From positions 2,542,001 through 2,606,000 of the forward strand of contig NZ_CP040872.1 in the NCBI RefSeq assembly GCF_006337065.1: a stretch of 64,000 nucleotides of DNA. The letters run 5' to 3'. Within the stretch, counting starts at the first letter, position 1, and every line of letters starts with the position of its first letter. The DNA comes from Agromyces laixinhei (GTDB lineage Bacteria > Actinomycetota > Actinomycetes > Actinomycetales > Microbacteriaceae). The translations under genes were made by a program, and so were the position numbers. Below, piece after piece: positions 30,508 to 38,695 of this stretch. Under the pieces are notes generated by a model that worked only from the letters and a program-made list of their open reading frames with translations, ran no database searches and was not told the DNA's origin.

Positions 30508-30692
30508 ACTTGCGGATGTTGCCGGGGTTCACACGTACGGCCGCGCAACCGGCGTCGATCGCGGCGAACACGTAGTTCGGCTGGAAGTGGATGTCCGCGA
30601 TGACCGGGATCTGGCTCTTCTCGGCAATGATCGGCAGCGCTTCCGCATCGTCACGGCTCGGCACGGCGACACGCACGATGTCGCAGCCCGAC
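30508..30692 (-). pseudogene. Duplicated internal fragment of ispG
   Basis: These 185 bp align without gaps to 29254-29438 of the intact ispG, in the same orientation, with 7 mismatches (about 96% identity). Six of the seven are synonymous; the only amino-acid change is Lys to Glu in IIAEKSQIP. It encodes SGCDIVRV through RVNPGNIRK, about 16% of IspG, and cannot be functional alone. At its left side on the coding strand it is fused in frame to a hydrolase fragment. Confidence 0.92.
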
Positions 30693-30824
30693 CAGCCGGG
30701 GATCAAGCCGGCCTTGCCGAGCTGGTTGAGATCGAAGAACGAGGCGTCGCCGACGATGGCGTCGTGCGTGCCGTGGATCCAGAGGATCGGCGGCTTGCGC
30801 TCGAGGTCGACGATGGCAGTGGTG
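30692..30824 (-). pseudogene. Duplicated internal fragment of the alpha/beta hydrolase gene
   Basis: These 133 bp are identical to 32489-32621 inside the hydrolase gene at 32309-33358, in the same orientation. It encodes [20 protein letters not shown] through LIPGW, including the region of the acid residue, but not the nucleophile. It joins the ispG fragment within a shared GCCCG. Because it is identical to its parent while the ispG part is not, the two pieces probably have different ages or sources. Confidence 0.92.
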
Positions 30825-30921
30825 GGGGCGGCCCGAAGCATCCGCTCAGTGCCGCAGTCATCACGAGCGCCAGCGCGCCGGACTCCAGCGCGACCGGACT
30901 CCATCGGGGCACGGTCCGCAC
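30825..30921 (-). pseudogene. Truncated lipoprotein start (signal peptide only)
   Basis: A GTG at 30921 opens [15 protein letters not shown] followed by a hydrophobic stretch ending [10 protein letters not shown], a signal peptide with lipobox LSGC. After four prolines the reading frame meets the hydrolase fragment and loses any sense. It reads as the 5' end of a further lipoprotein gene cut off by the recombination that brought in the hydrolase/ispG piece. No good ribosome-binding site is present. Confidence 0.45.
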
Positions 30922-30953
30922 CTTCGCCGTCGCCGCTCCGGTCCGCTCGTCGA

Positions 30954-31688
30954 TCAGGCGCAACTTTCCTGGTTGACCTGGAGCGGAGCCCGGACACGCT
31001 CGATGGCACTCCGGTCGTCGGTCGCAACGAAGTCCACTCCGTGGCGTTCCTCGTGCACCGTGCCGTCCGGCCAGGTCACGTCGCGGCTCGTGAAGTCGAG
31101 ATACGGGCCGGAGCATCCGCTCGGATTCTCCTGCAGTCCCGGCATCGCCTCGAGAACCGACCACGACGATCCCGCGACCACACCCTGTTCGGTCGTGAGT
31201 GCGACTCCCGCGACCTCGGGACCGGTGAACATGATTCCGAAACTCGGCATGTACAGCGTCCGCTCCTGCGTCGCGAAGTCCGCCCAGTTGTCGACGTATC
31301 GATGCTCCCAGAGCTCGAATGCCCCCCAGCGGTGCGCTGTGCTCGGCGGGACGTGGCTCGAGCCCGGGTACTCCTCATCGACGGGCGCGGCACCGAGCGC
31401 TCCCTCGATCGTCGCGATCGCCGAGTCGACGTCGCCGAGGTAGCCGAGCTCCACGACCACCCCGCCCGAAGCGTCTCGGAGCTCGAGCGCTTCAGGGCGA
31501 GCGACGATGGCGACAACGGTGTCGATCGGTTCCACGGTGGGTGTCGGGGCTGAGCTGGGCGACTCGCTCGGGACCGTCGACGGCGACGGCGGTTCCGGGG
31601 CGGCCGAACACCCGGCAAGCAGGGTCGTCGCGAGCACGAAAGTCGCGGCGGCCGCGATCGTGGCGCGCATCGCCGAGGAATTGTCCAT
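30954..31688 (-). CDS. Secreted lipoprotein, paralogue 2
   Basis: It encodes 244 residues. Signal peptide [19 protein letters not shown] ends at lipobox LLAGC, followed by a Ser/Pro/Thr linker of about 30 residues. The mature domain includes [54 protein letters not shown] and a C-terminus [23 protein letters not shown] fixes the ATG at 31688. It aligns along most of its length with the broken gene at 31709-32214 and more weakly with the lipoprotein at 29673. Function unknown. Confidence 0.78.
   Translation of the reverse strand: MDNSSAMRATIAAAATFVLATTLLAGCSAAPEPPSPSTVPSESPSSAPTPTVEPIDTVVAIVARPEALELRDASGGVVVELGYLGDVDSAIATIEGALGAAPVDEEYPGSSHVPPSTAHRWGAFELWEHRYVDNWADFATQERTLYMPSFGIMFTGPEVAGVALTTEQGVVAGSSWSVLEAMPGLQENPSGCSGPYLDFTSRDVTWPDGTVHEERHGVDFVATDDRSAIERVRAPLQVNQESCA
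31592..31675. repeat. 84-bp direct repeat (copy 1; copy 2 at 32118-32201)
   Basis: Copy 1 lies in the signal-peptide region of lipoprotein 2, copy 2 at the same place in the broken lipoprotein gene. They differ at one base (83/84). The mature parts of the two genes are much more different, so the leader region was exchanged or duplicated recently. Confidence 0.85.
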
Positions 31689-31708
31689 GGTTCTCCTTCT
31701 CATGAGTC

Positions 31709-32214
31709 TCACGCGCAGCCGTCGCGATGCATCACGCTCGGGGCCGTCACGCTCGCGATGATCGTCTCGTCGTCGGATGCCCGGAATTCGACCGAGTTCC
31801 GGGCGTCCTCCATCGTGCCATCGGAATACGTCCTCGACAAGACGACGATCTCCCCGTAGCGCTGTTCGCACAGTCCGTTCGAGTTCGCGTCGGGCGATGC
31901 CGCGAAATCAGCCCATGGCTCGCCGGCGACGTGACCGGATTCCGTCTCGAGCCGGACATCACCGGAGACCGCGGCGGTGAAGACGACCCTGAAGTTCGGA
32001 TACCAGGGACCCTGCACCGCATCGGGCAACTCGTCGGAGTACTGCCGCTCCCGGAGCTCGAAGCCGGCCCACCGGCGAACCGCGCTCGGCAACTCCTGAC
32101 TCGAACCCGCATCCTGCGTTCCGGGGCGGCCGAACACCCGGCAAGCAGGGTCGTCGCGAGCACGAAAGTCGCGGTGGCCGCGATCGTGGCGCGCATCGCC
32201 GGGAAAGTGTGCAT
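31709..32214 (-). pseudogene. Lipoprotein paralogue 3, internally deleted and frameshifted
   Basis: The 5' end encodes [19 protein letters not shown] and lipobox LLAGC with GGAGG upstream of the ATG at 32214. After about SAAPE the frame no longer continues. The mature domain resumes in another frame near GSSQELPSAVRRWAGFELRERQY and runs to SVMHRDGCA at 31709. Compared with lipoprotein 2, about 80 residues (linker and first part of the domain) are missing. An out-of-frame deletion is the simplest reading. Confidence 0.75.
32118..32201. repeat. 84-bp direct repeat (copy 2)
   Basis: Partner of 31592-31675, with a single C/T difference. It ends exactly where the deletion in the lipoprotein pseudogene begins, so the repeat boundary and the deletion junction coincide. 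Confidence 0.85.
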
Positions 32215-32308
32215 GATCCTCCGCTTCAGGGGGTTCCGACAAGTATCGGGCCTCGCGCGAACCCCGAGCGACAGGGTCAGCCCTGATGCGGCGGGCCGGC
32301 CCGGTCGA

Positions 32309-33358
32309 TCAGTCGGAAAGCATCGCCACCAGTGCGTCTCGGAACGCATCGGGGTGCTCGAGGTGCGGTGAGTGGCCGCAGTTCTCGAGTTCGAGCTCGG
32401 TGACCCTGCCACCGGAATCGGAGTAGCGAGCGAGCACGGCCCGGGTCTGCGCGATCATCGGCTGGGGCGGAGCGACGTCGTCGCCCGGCCAGCCGGGGAT
32501 CAAGCCGGCCTTGCCGAGCTGGTTGAGATCGAAGAACGAGGCGTCGCCGACGATGGCGTCGTGCGTGCCGTGGATCCAGAGGATCGGCGGCTTGCGCTCG
32601 AGGTCGACGATGGCAGTGGTGTTGAAGTGCGTGGGTGCCAGCGTGTTGAGCACGCCGCGGCCGCCCGGCGCGAAGCCCGGCCAATGCTCTGACTGGGCGC
32701 TGTCGCCCGGGTAGTTGTCGACACCGGTCTTCGTCGTCAGCATCGACTCGACCCAGATGTCCTCATGCTCCGACTCGAAGCCCGGAACGACATAACTCGA
32801 CCGGAACACCGCCCGCGGCGATCCCGCCTCGTCGCTGCGGTCGCCGCGGGCGATGCGAGCCACGAAGTCGGGGTTCGCTCCCCCACCGCCGGTGCCCGCG
32901 GCATCCGATGCGAGCAGGCCCCCGTCGAGCCGTGTGCCGCCGAATCCGTCGGGCGACACCGGCGCCTGCAGGGTGAGGGTCGCGACGAGTTCGGGCCGGT
33001 CGAGGAGCAGCTGCATCGCCACACCGCCCCCGAGACTCCAGCCGACGAGGTGCACCTCGCCGAGATCCATCGCATCGATGACGGATGCCACGTCGTCGGA
33101 GAAGTCCCGCACGCCGCGGGTCGCATCGACCGGGAGCGTCTCGCTGTCGCCGAATCCGCGGAGGTCCACGGCGAGCGCGCGAACGTCGGCGGGCAGGGTG
33201 AGCATGAGCGGCTGCCAGAACAGCGACGACGAGACGTTGCCGTGCACGAAGACGACGGTGCGGGCCGGGGCATCCGATGGACGCTCGAGGACGTTGGCCA
33301 GCAGCCGTGGCGTGCGAACCCTGCGCACCTCGATGCCGGGGAAGATCGTGTCGACCAT
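32309..33358 (-). CDS. Alpha/beta hydrolase, last gene of the catabolic operon
   Basis: This 349-residue hydrolase has oxyanion region VVFVHGNVSSSLFW, nucleophile elbow GWSLGGG (about residue 110), acid residue likely in [12 protein letters not shown] and catalytic His in NCGHSPHLEHP. The fold covers esterases, thioesterases and C-C hydrolases; the substrate is unknown. It starts 12 bp after the CoA-transferase beta gene and is therefore the 3' end of the long liv/ketone operon. A 133-bp internal piece of it is duplicated at 30692-30824. Confidence 0.85.
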   Translation of the reverse strand: MVDTIFPGIEVRRVRTPRLLANVLERPSDAPARTVVFVHGNVSSSLFWQPLMLTLPADVRALAVDLRGFGDSETLPVDATRGVRDFSDDVASVIDAMDLGEVHLVGWSLGGGVAMQLLLDRPELVATLTLQAPVSPDGFGGTRLDGGLLASDAAGTGGGGANPDFVARIARGDRSDEAGSPRAVFRSSYVVPGFESEHEDIWVESMLTTKTGVDNYPGDSAQSEHWPGFAPGGRGVLNTLAPTHFNTTAIVDLERKPPILWIHGTHDAIVGDASFFDLNQLGKAGLIPGWPGDDVAPPQPMIAQTRAVLARYSDSGGRVTELELENCGHSPHLEHPDAFRDALVAMLSD

Positions 33359-33370
33359 GGTGATGCCTTC

Positions 33371-34012
33371 CTACGCGAACGCGGTGGTGTCGAGCGACGG
33401 CTCGGTGGCGGCGACGACCTCGTCGACCGTGACACCGGGCGAGAGCTCGACGAGCTTCAGCCCCTCGGGCGTAACGTCGATGACCGCGAGGTCGGTGATG
33501 ATGCGGTGCACGACCGCGCGCCCGGTGAGGGGCAGCGAGCACTCGTTCACGATCTTCGCCGAGCCGTCTTTCGCGACATGCTCCATGAGGATGATCAGAC
33601 GCTGGGCGCCGTGCACGAGGTCCATCGCGCCGCCCGGACCCTTCACCATCTTGCCCGGGATCATCCAGTTCGCCAGGTCGCCCGCGGCCGACACCTGCAT
33701 CGCGCCGAGGATGGCCGCGTTGATCTTGCCGCCGCGGATCATGCCGAAGCTCGTCGCAGAGTCGAAGTACGCGGCGCCCGGGAGCACCGTGACCGTCTCC
33801 TTGCCGGCGTTGATGAGGTCGGGGTCGACCGTGTCCTCCGTCGGGTACGGGCCGACACCGAGGATGCCGTTCTCGGACTGCAGCACGACGGTGACCCCGT
33901 CGGGCACGTAGTTGGGCACGAGCGTGGGCAGCCCGATGCCCAGGTTGACATACGCGCCGTCGGGCAGCTCCTTCGCCGCCCGCGCGGCCATCTCGAGTCT
34001 CGTGAGCGCCAT
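33371..34012 (-). CDS. 3-oxoacid CoA-transferase, subunit B
   Basis: The 213-residue beta subunit of a family I CoA-transferase begins [32 protein letters not shown]. The catalytic Glu lies in [13 protein letters not shown], the SENG motif that forms the enzyme-CoA thioester. [18 protein letters not shown] and [19 protein letters not shown] complete the pattern of succinyl-CoA:3-ketoacid transferases. With subunit A it activates acetoacetate or a related 3-oxoacid using succinyl-CoA. It starts one base after the subunit A stop. A beta-ketoadipate transferase is the main alternative. Confidence 0.9.
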   Translation of the reverse strand: MALTRLEMAARAAKELPDGAYVNLGIGLPTLVPNYVPDGVTVVLQSENGILGVGPYPTEDTVDPDLINAGKETVTVLPGAAYFDSATSFGMIRGGKINAAILGAMQVSAAGDLANWMIPGKMVKGPGGAMDLVHGAQRLIILMEHVAKDGSAKIVNECSLPLTGRAVVHRIITDLAVIDVTPEGLKLVELSPGVTVDEVVAATEPSLDTTAFA

Positions 34013-34013
34013 G

Positions 34014-34787
34014 TCAGTTCTCCTCTCGCACGGTGCGGCGTTCGATGCGCTTCTCGATGTCGGGTCCGACGACCACGACGCGATCGACGAACACCCCCGG
34101 CACGTGCACGTGATCGGGGTCGATCGTGCCCGGCTCGACGAGCTCTTCGACCTGTGCGATGCAGACGCGTCCGGACATCGCCGCGAGGGGTGAGAAGTTG
34201 CGCGCCGACTTGTCGAACACGAGGTTGCCGTGCCGGTCGCCCCGCAGCGCATGCACGAGGGCGAAGTCGGTCGTGATCGCCTCTTCGAGCACGAACTCTC
34301 GGTCTTCACCGCGCACGGTGAACGTCTGCACCGGCTTCACCGGACTCGCGACCGAGATCGTGCCGTCGGGATTGTAGCGCCGAGGCAGCCCGCCCTCGGC
34401 GACCTGCGTGCCGACCCCGGTCTGCGTGAAGAATGCGGCGATGCCGCTGCCCCCCGCACGGAGCTTCTCGGCGAGTGTGCCCTGCGGCGTGAGCTCGAGC
34501 TCGAGCTCGCCGGTGAGGAACTGCCGTTCGAACTCCTTGTTCTCGCCGACGTACGACGAGGTCATCTTCGAGATGCGCCGGTTCGCGAGCAGCACCCCGA
34601 GGCCCCAGTCGTCGACGCCGCAGTTGTTCGAGACGACCTTCAGATCGTCGACGCCCGCGTCGAGCAGCGCCTGGATCAGCACCATCGGGATGCCGCAGAG
34701 CCCGAATCCGCCGACGGCGAGACTGGAGCCCGAAGGAATGTCGGCGACCGCCTCCCCGGCGGACCCGACGACTTTGTCGAGTGTCAC
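34014..34787 (-). CDS. 3-oxoacid CoA-transferase, subunit A
   Basis: The 257-residue alpha subunit contains [32 protein letters not shown], the family I CoA-binding segment (GGFGLCGxPE), [10 protein letters not shown] and [22 protein letters not shown]. The GTG start overlaps the preceding hydrolase stop (GTGA). Subunits A and B adjacent as here are typical of ScoAB/AtoDA/PcaIJ; the presence of a 3-hydroxybutyrate-dehydrogenase-like SDR and a thiolase favours acetoacetate. Confidence 0.9.
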   Translation of the reverse strand: MTLDKVVGSAGEAVADIPSGSSLAVGGFGLCGIPMVLIQALLDAGVDDLKVVSNNCGVDDWGLGVLLANRRISKMTSSYVGENKEFERQFLTGELELELTPQGTLAEKLRAGGSGIAAFFTQTGVGTQVAEGGLPRRYNPDGTISVASPVKPVQTFTVRGEDREFVLEEAITTDFALVHALRGDRHGNLVFDKSARNFSPLAAMSGRVCIAQVEELVEPGTIDPDHVHVPGVFVDRVVVVGPDIEKRIERRTVREEN

Positions 34788-35695
34788 AATGCACCTTCCT
34801 GTGTTTCCGCCGCTTCGATGCGAGCGCGGATCACAGGGATCACGCTACCCGCGCCGAGTGCGGTCATGACGATCGTGTAGTGATTGACGTCGGCGATGTC
34901 GTGCACGGCGAGCTGCGGCATCCGCTCCGCCCATTCGTCGACGAGCGCCGACCGATAGAGCGGCGCCGCGTCCTGCAGGCCCCGCGGCGCCCGGAAGAAG
35001 TCGACCGGACCGGGCAGGGTCGTGAGCGCCTCGACGTAGCCGCCTGCGCCGTCGAGCTGCACGGCGTTCTCGATGACGGCGGCCGCGACCGCGGAACTGC
35101 GCATCTCGGGCGCCTCACCGTCGAGGTCGTACTCGACGTAGGCCTCGATCGACGGATTCCAGTACGGGCCGAGGGCGGGATGCCGCTGCCAGAAGTCGAC
35201 GTAGGCTGCCCGATCGGGAAAGGTCATGGAGAGCCGCTCGAGCGCCGGGCCGAGCAACAGCGCCGGCAGCTCCGCCTCGGGTACGCCCTCGGGGTTCGGC
35301 ACGGGCAAGCCGCCGTCGATGAGCGCGATGCCCGCGACCCGGTCGGGGTGCCGCTCTGCGAACCGCACCGAGACGAACGCGCCCATCGAGTGCCCGACCA
35401 CATATGCGCGGTCGACCTCGAGCGCGTCGAGCATCGCCGCGACGTCATCGGCGTGGCGCTCGATGCCGTAGGGGCCGGGCAGCGAATTGCTGCGCCCGCG
35501 TCCGCGAAGGTCGGGGGCGATCACTCGGCGCCCGTCCAGGGCGCCGGCCAAGAGGTCCCAGTTGCGGTGGGTCGCCGAGATGCCGTGCACCGCGAGCACC
35601 GGCAGGCCCGGGGCATCCGCTCGCCATTGACCGCCGGCGAGACGGCCGCCCTCGACGGCTGCGAAGACGGGTGCTGGATGGATCATGGCGGTCAC
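34784..35695 (-). CDS. Alpha/beta hydrolase
   Basis: The roughly 300-residue protein has VLAVHGISATHRNWDLL, the nucleophile elbow GHSMGAF (about residue 100), acidic residues after VAGIALIDGG and catalytic His probably in DVNHYTIV near the C-terminus. Two starts are possible: GTG at 35695, overlapping the SDR stop as GTGA, or ATG at 35686; neither has a clear ribosome-binding site, which fits translational coupling. In the operon it could hydrolyse an ester or lactone that feeds the hydroxyacid pathway. Confidence 0.82.
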   Translation of the reverse strand: MTAMIHPAPVFAAVEGGRLAGGQWRADAPGLPVLAVHGISATHRNWDLLAGALDGRRVIAPDLRGRGRSNSLPGPYGIERHADDVAAMLDALEVDRAYVVGHSMGAFVSVRFAERHPDRVAGIALIDGGLPVPNPEGVPEAELPALLLGPALERLSMTFPDRAAYVDFWQRHPALGPYWNPSIEAYVEYDLDGEAPEMRSSAVAAAVIENAVQLDGAGGYVEALTTLPGPVDFFRAPRGLQDAAPLYRSALVDEWAERMPQLAVHDIADVNHYTIVMTALGAGSVIPVIRARIEAAETQEGAL

Positions 35696-36438
35696 CGCGC
35701 GGTCCAGCCGCCGTCGATCGTGTAACTCGCACCGGTCGCCATGCCGGCAGCGGGTCCCGCGAGCCACAGCGCCAGGCTCGCGACCTCGCCGGGTTCGACG
35801 AGCCGTTTGACCGCGGACTCCGTCAGCATCACCTGCGGCACGACCTCCTCCTCCGAGATGCCGTGCAACCGGGCCTGGTCGGCGATCTGCCGCTCGACGA
35901 GAGGGGTGCGAACGTAACCCGGGTTGATGCAGTTGGACGTCACGCCGTGCGGCCCGCCCTCGAGCGCCGTGACCTTCGAGAGACCCTCGAGGCCGTGCTT
36001 GGCGGCGACGTAGGCCGACTTGTACGGCGAGGCCCGCAGCCCGTGCACGCTCGAGATGTTGATGACCCGGCCGAAGCCGCGCTCGTACATGCCGGGAAGG
36101 GCCGCCCTGATGAGCAGGAACGGCGACTCGAGCATGAGTCGCATGATGAACGCGAAGCGCTCGGGCTCGAACTCCTCGATCGGGCGCACATGCTGGATCC
36201 CCGCGTTGTTGACGAGGATGTCGGCGTCGAGCGCGAGTTCGGCGAGTGCGGCGGTGTCGCCCAGATCGACGTGCCATGCCTCGCCGCCGAGCTCGGCGGC
36301 CACGCGTTCGGCGGCCTCCCCGTTGAGGTCGGCGATGGTGACATGGGCGCCGGCATCGGCGAAGGCGCGGGCGCAGGCCTCGCCGATGCCGCTCGCTCCC
36401 CCGGTGACGAGCGCGCGGCGCCCGCTGAGATCGGTCAC
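35692..36438 (-). CDS. Short-chain dehydrogenase, 3-hydroxybutyrate dehydrogenase-like
   Basis: This is a 248-residue classical SDR with cofactor motif TGGASGIG, NNAG at about 85, catalytic Ser in INISSVHG and YxxxK in SAYVAAKHG. The region VERQIADQARLHGISEEEVVPQVMLTESAVKRLVEP resembles D-beta-hydroxybutyrate dehydrogenases, whose substrate lid has this form. It would oxidise 3-hydroxybutyrate to acetoacetate with NAD+. It is coupled to the TetR gene upstream (ATGA) and the hydrolase downstream (GTGA). A different 2- or 3-hydroxyacid is possible. Confidence 0.85.
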   Translation of the reverse strand: MTDLSGRRALVTGGASGIGEACARAFADAGAHVTIADLNGEAAERVAAELGGEAWHVDLGDTAALAELALDADILVNNAGIQHVRPIEEFEPERFAFIMRLMLESPFLLIRAALPGMYERGFGRVINISSVHGLRASPYKSAYVAAKHGLEGLSKVTALEGGPHGVTSNCINPGYVRTPLVERQIADQARLHGISEEEVVPQVMLTESAVKRLVEPGEVASLALWLAGPAAGMATGASYTIDGGWTAR

Positions 36439-37139
36439 GATTCCTCCTTGACTGCCGCGTCACGGCGCGGGCTGACTGCGTCGACGGCCGGACTCGATCC
36501 GACGACGGAGCGACCGAGCGCCCCCTCGATGAAGCGCATCATCTCGTCGAGCACGTGGGGCGGCACGGCCCGCGTGCCGCTCGCCGTCGGATCGGCGTCG
36601 TCACCGGGCTCGGCGTCGCCATTGCCCCAGAGCACCCAGCGCATGCCGATCATCTCGCCGATGCCCATGAGCGCCCACGCGGCGACCGTCGGGTCGATGT
36701 CGCCGATCTCGCCGGCATCGCCCGCTTCGCGAAGGCCGTCGATGTAGCCGTCGACGATGCGGGTGTAATGCAGGCGCAGCGCGTCGGGCGAGACGAGTTC
36801 GGCCTCGCGCACGACGCGGTAGAGGGCAGGATGCTCCGCGGTGAACCTGAAGAACGCCGCGAATCCGGCACGCTCGGCGTCGATGCGGGTGGCGGCACCG
36901 CGCGTACCCTCGCTCATGGCCTGCCGCACGCGATGGTTCAGGTCTTCGACGAGCTCGTTGAAGATGTCGAGTTTCGTGGCGAAGTAGAGGTAGAACGTGC
37001 CCTGCCCGACTCCGGCGCGGTCGGTGATGCGCGAGACGGATGCCTCGTGGTACCCGTGCGCCGCGAACACGTGCTCTGCGGCCTCGAGCAGGCGGCTGCG
37101 GGTCTTCTCACCGCGTGCGGTGCGGGGTGCGGCGCTCAT
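36435..37139 (-). CDS. TetR-family regulator inside the liv/ketone operon
   Basis: It encodes 234 residues. The HTH at about 15-60 reads LLEAAEHVFAAHGYHEASVSRITDRAGVGQGTFYLYFATKLDIFNELV. The ligand domain contains AFFRFTAEHPALYRVVREAELVSPDALRLHYTRIV, a pattern common in FadR/KstR-like TetR proteins that sense acyl-CoAs. Being embedded between the acyl-CoA synthetase and the SDR with 4-bp overlaps, it is autoregulated if the operator in front of livK (43558-43579) is its site. The same site at liv cluster 1 makes it the best candidate to control both importers. Confidence 0.88.
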   Translation of the reverse strand: MSAAPRTARGEKTRSRLLEAAEHVFAAHGYHEASVSRITDRAGVGQGTFYLYFATKLDIFNELVEDLNHRVRQAMSEGTRGAATRIDAERAGFAAFFRFTAEHPALYRVVREAELVSPDALRLHYTRIVDGYIDGLREAGDAGEIGDIDPTVAAWALMGIGEMIGMRWVLWGNGDAEPGDDADPTASGTRAVPPHVLDEMMRFIEGALGRSVVGSSPAVDAVSPRRDAAVKEES

Positions 37140-38695
37140 CGTACGTCCTTCGTGGGTGTGGGAGCCTCGGCGTTCGCCCGTTCGGCGAGCGCTCGCCGCA
37201 GTACCTTGCCGGCCGTGGAGCGCGGCAGTTCGTCGACCAGGTGCACGTCGCGCGGCACCTTGAAGCGGGCGAGCGAGCCGCGGGCGAAGTCGATGAGCTC
37301 GGCCGCATCCGTGACCCGGCCGCGGGCGACGACGACCCAGGCCACGCCGGCCTCGCCCCAGCGTTCGTCGGGCACACCGACGACAGCGACGTCGGCGACG
37401 GCAGGGTGCCCCATGAGCACGGCCTCCACCTCGGCCGGGGCGACGCCCTCGCCGCCCGAGATGTAGATGTCCTTGATGCGGTCGACGATGGTGAAGTAGC
37501 CGTCGGCATCGCGGCGCACGAGATCCCCCGTGTGCAGCCAGCCGTCGTGCAGGGCCGCCTCCGTGCCCTCGGGGTCGCGGAAGTACCCGGCGAAGACCGA
37601 GGGGCCGTGCACGAGCAGTTCGCCCTCGGCCTCGCCGCCGAGTCGTTCACCCGTCACCGGGTCGGCGACCGCGACGTCGACGTGCGGGTATGGCTTGCCT
37701 GCCGAGCCGGCGCGGCTGCGCGCATCCTCGTCGGGCAGGCAGAGCACGTTGGGTGAGGCCTCGGTGAGTCCGTAGCCCTGGGCCAGGGCGACGCCGCGTC
37801 GGTGCCAGATCTGCAGCAGCGCGGGGGGCATCGGTGCGCCGCCGACGATCGCGTGCTCGAGGCTCGAGAGGTCGGTGCGTGCGAAGTCGGGGTGCTGGGC
37901 GAGGAAGAGGTAGTTCGCAGGCACGCCCATCATCGTCGTGATCCGTCGCTCCTGGATGAGGTGCAGCACCCGGCCGGGCTCGAAGGTTCGCTCGAGCACG
38001 ACCGTCGCCCCGGTCCACCAGGCGAGCAGCGGCTGGATGTTCCATCCGCCGACGTGGTACTGCGGCATGACCGCGAGCACCGTGTCGGCGGCACGGAGCT
38101 CGGAGATGCGCGAGAACGACAGGTTGGTCCAGAAGCAGTTGGCGTGCGTGAGCACGACGCCCTTCGGCGTCGCGGTCGTCCCCGAGGTGAAGATGATGAG
38201 CAGCGCATCGTCGTCGACCACCTCGGTGCGCGCGGATGCCGCGGCCCCGCCGTGCCGCGCCGGCGCCGGGACCCCGGCCTCGACGCCGTGAGCACCGAGC
38301 AGCGCCGTCGCGATGCGGCGCGACACCCGGGCGAGCGTCGCACGGGCGAGCGACTCGAACTCGTTCTCGACGAGAAGCAGGGCGGGTTCGGCGATCTCGA
38401 GCTGCGTGGCGAGCTCGCGCGGGGCGAGGCGCCATGAGAGCGGCACGAGCACGAGACCGGCCTTCGCGCAGGCGAAGAAGAGCACGACCTGGTCGGCGCT
38501 GTTGCCCGAGAGGGACGCGACGCGGTCGCCGATCGCGAATCCCGCCGCCCGGAACGCCGTCGCGAGCAGCTCGGCCCGATCGTCGAGTTCGCGGTAGCTG
38601 ACGACGACGCCGCGGTCGTCGATCGCGATGCGTTCGGGGGTTGCGCGGGCGCGGTCGCGCGTCCACCGCCCCAGCGTGTGGAGTGCGTCAGGCAT
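37136..38695 (-). CDS. Acyl-CoA synthetase (AMP-forming)
   Basis: The 519-residue ANL-superfamily ligase has P-loop IFTSGTTATPKGVVLTH, core motif GYGLTEASPNVLC, hinge and A8 region RIKDIYISGGEGVAPAEVE and the C-terminal catalytic Lys in STAGKVLRRAL. Such enzymes activate a carboxylic acid with ATP to the acyl-CoA. The substrate is probably a short or medium acid brought in by the adjacent liv importer. Its ATG overlaps livM by 8 bp and its stop overlaps the TetR start by 4 bp. Confidence 0.9.
   Translation of the reverse strand: MPDALHTLGRWTRDRARATPERIAIDDRGVVVSYRELDDRAELLATAFRAAGFAIGDRVASLSGNSADQVVLFFACAKAGLVLVPLSWRLAPRELATQLEIAEPALLLVENEFESLARATLARVSRRIATALLGAHGVEAGVPAPARHGGAAASARTEVVDDDALLIIFTSGTTATPKGVVLTHANCFWTNLSFSRISELRAADTVLAVMPQYHVGGWNIQPLLAWWTGATVVLERTFEPGRVLHLIQERRITTMMGVPANYLFLAQHPDFARTDLSSLEHAIVGGAPMPPALLQIWHRRGVALAQGYGLTEASPNVLCLPDEDARSRAGSAGKPYPHVDVAVADPVTGERLGGEAEGELLVHGPSVFAGYFRDPEGTEAALHDGWLHTGDLVRRDADGYFTIVDRIKDIYISGGEGVAPAEVEAVLMGHPAVADVAVVGVPDERWGEAGVAWVVVARGRVTDAAELIDFARGSLARFKVPRDVHLVDELPRSTAGKVLRRALAERANAEAPTPTKDVR

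Noticed and set aside
30389..31027. 212-codon open frame containing hydrolase and ispG pieces, as a possible new fusion gene
   Set aside because: Its 5' part is out of frame with everything known, there is no ribosome-binding site, and the fused pieces lack catalytic residues. It is better described as a recombination scar.
34784..35695. Assignment of the operon hydrolase as 3-oxoadipate enol-lactonase (PcaD)
   Set aside because: Only the general alpha/beta hydrolase motifs match, and no other protocatechuate-branch gene is present, so a specific pca call would be unsupported.
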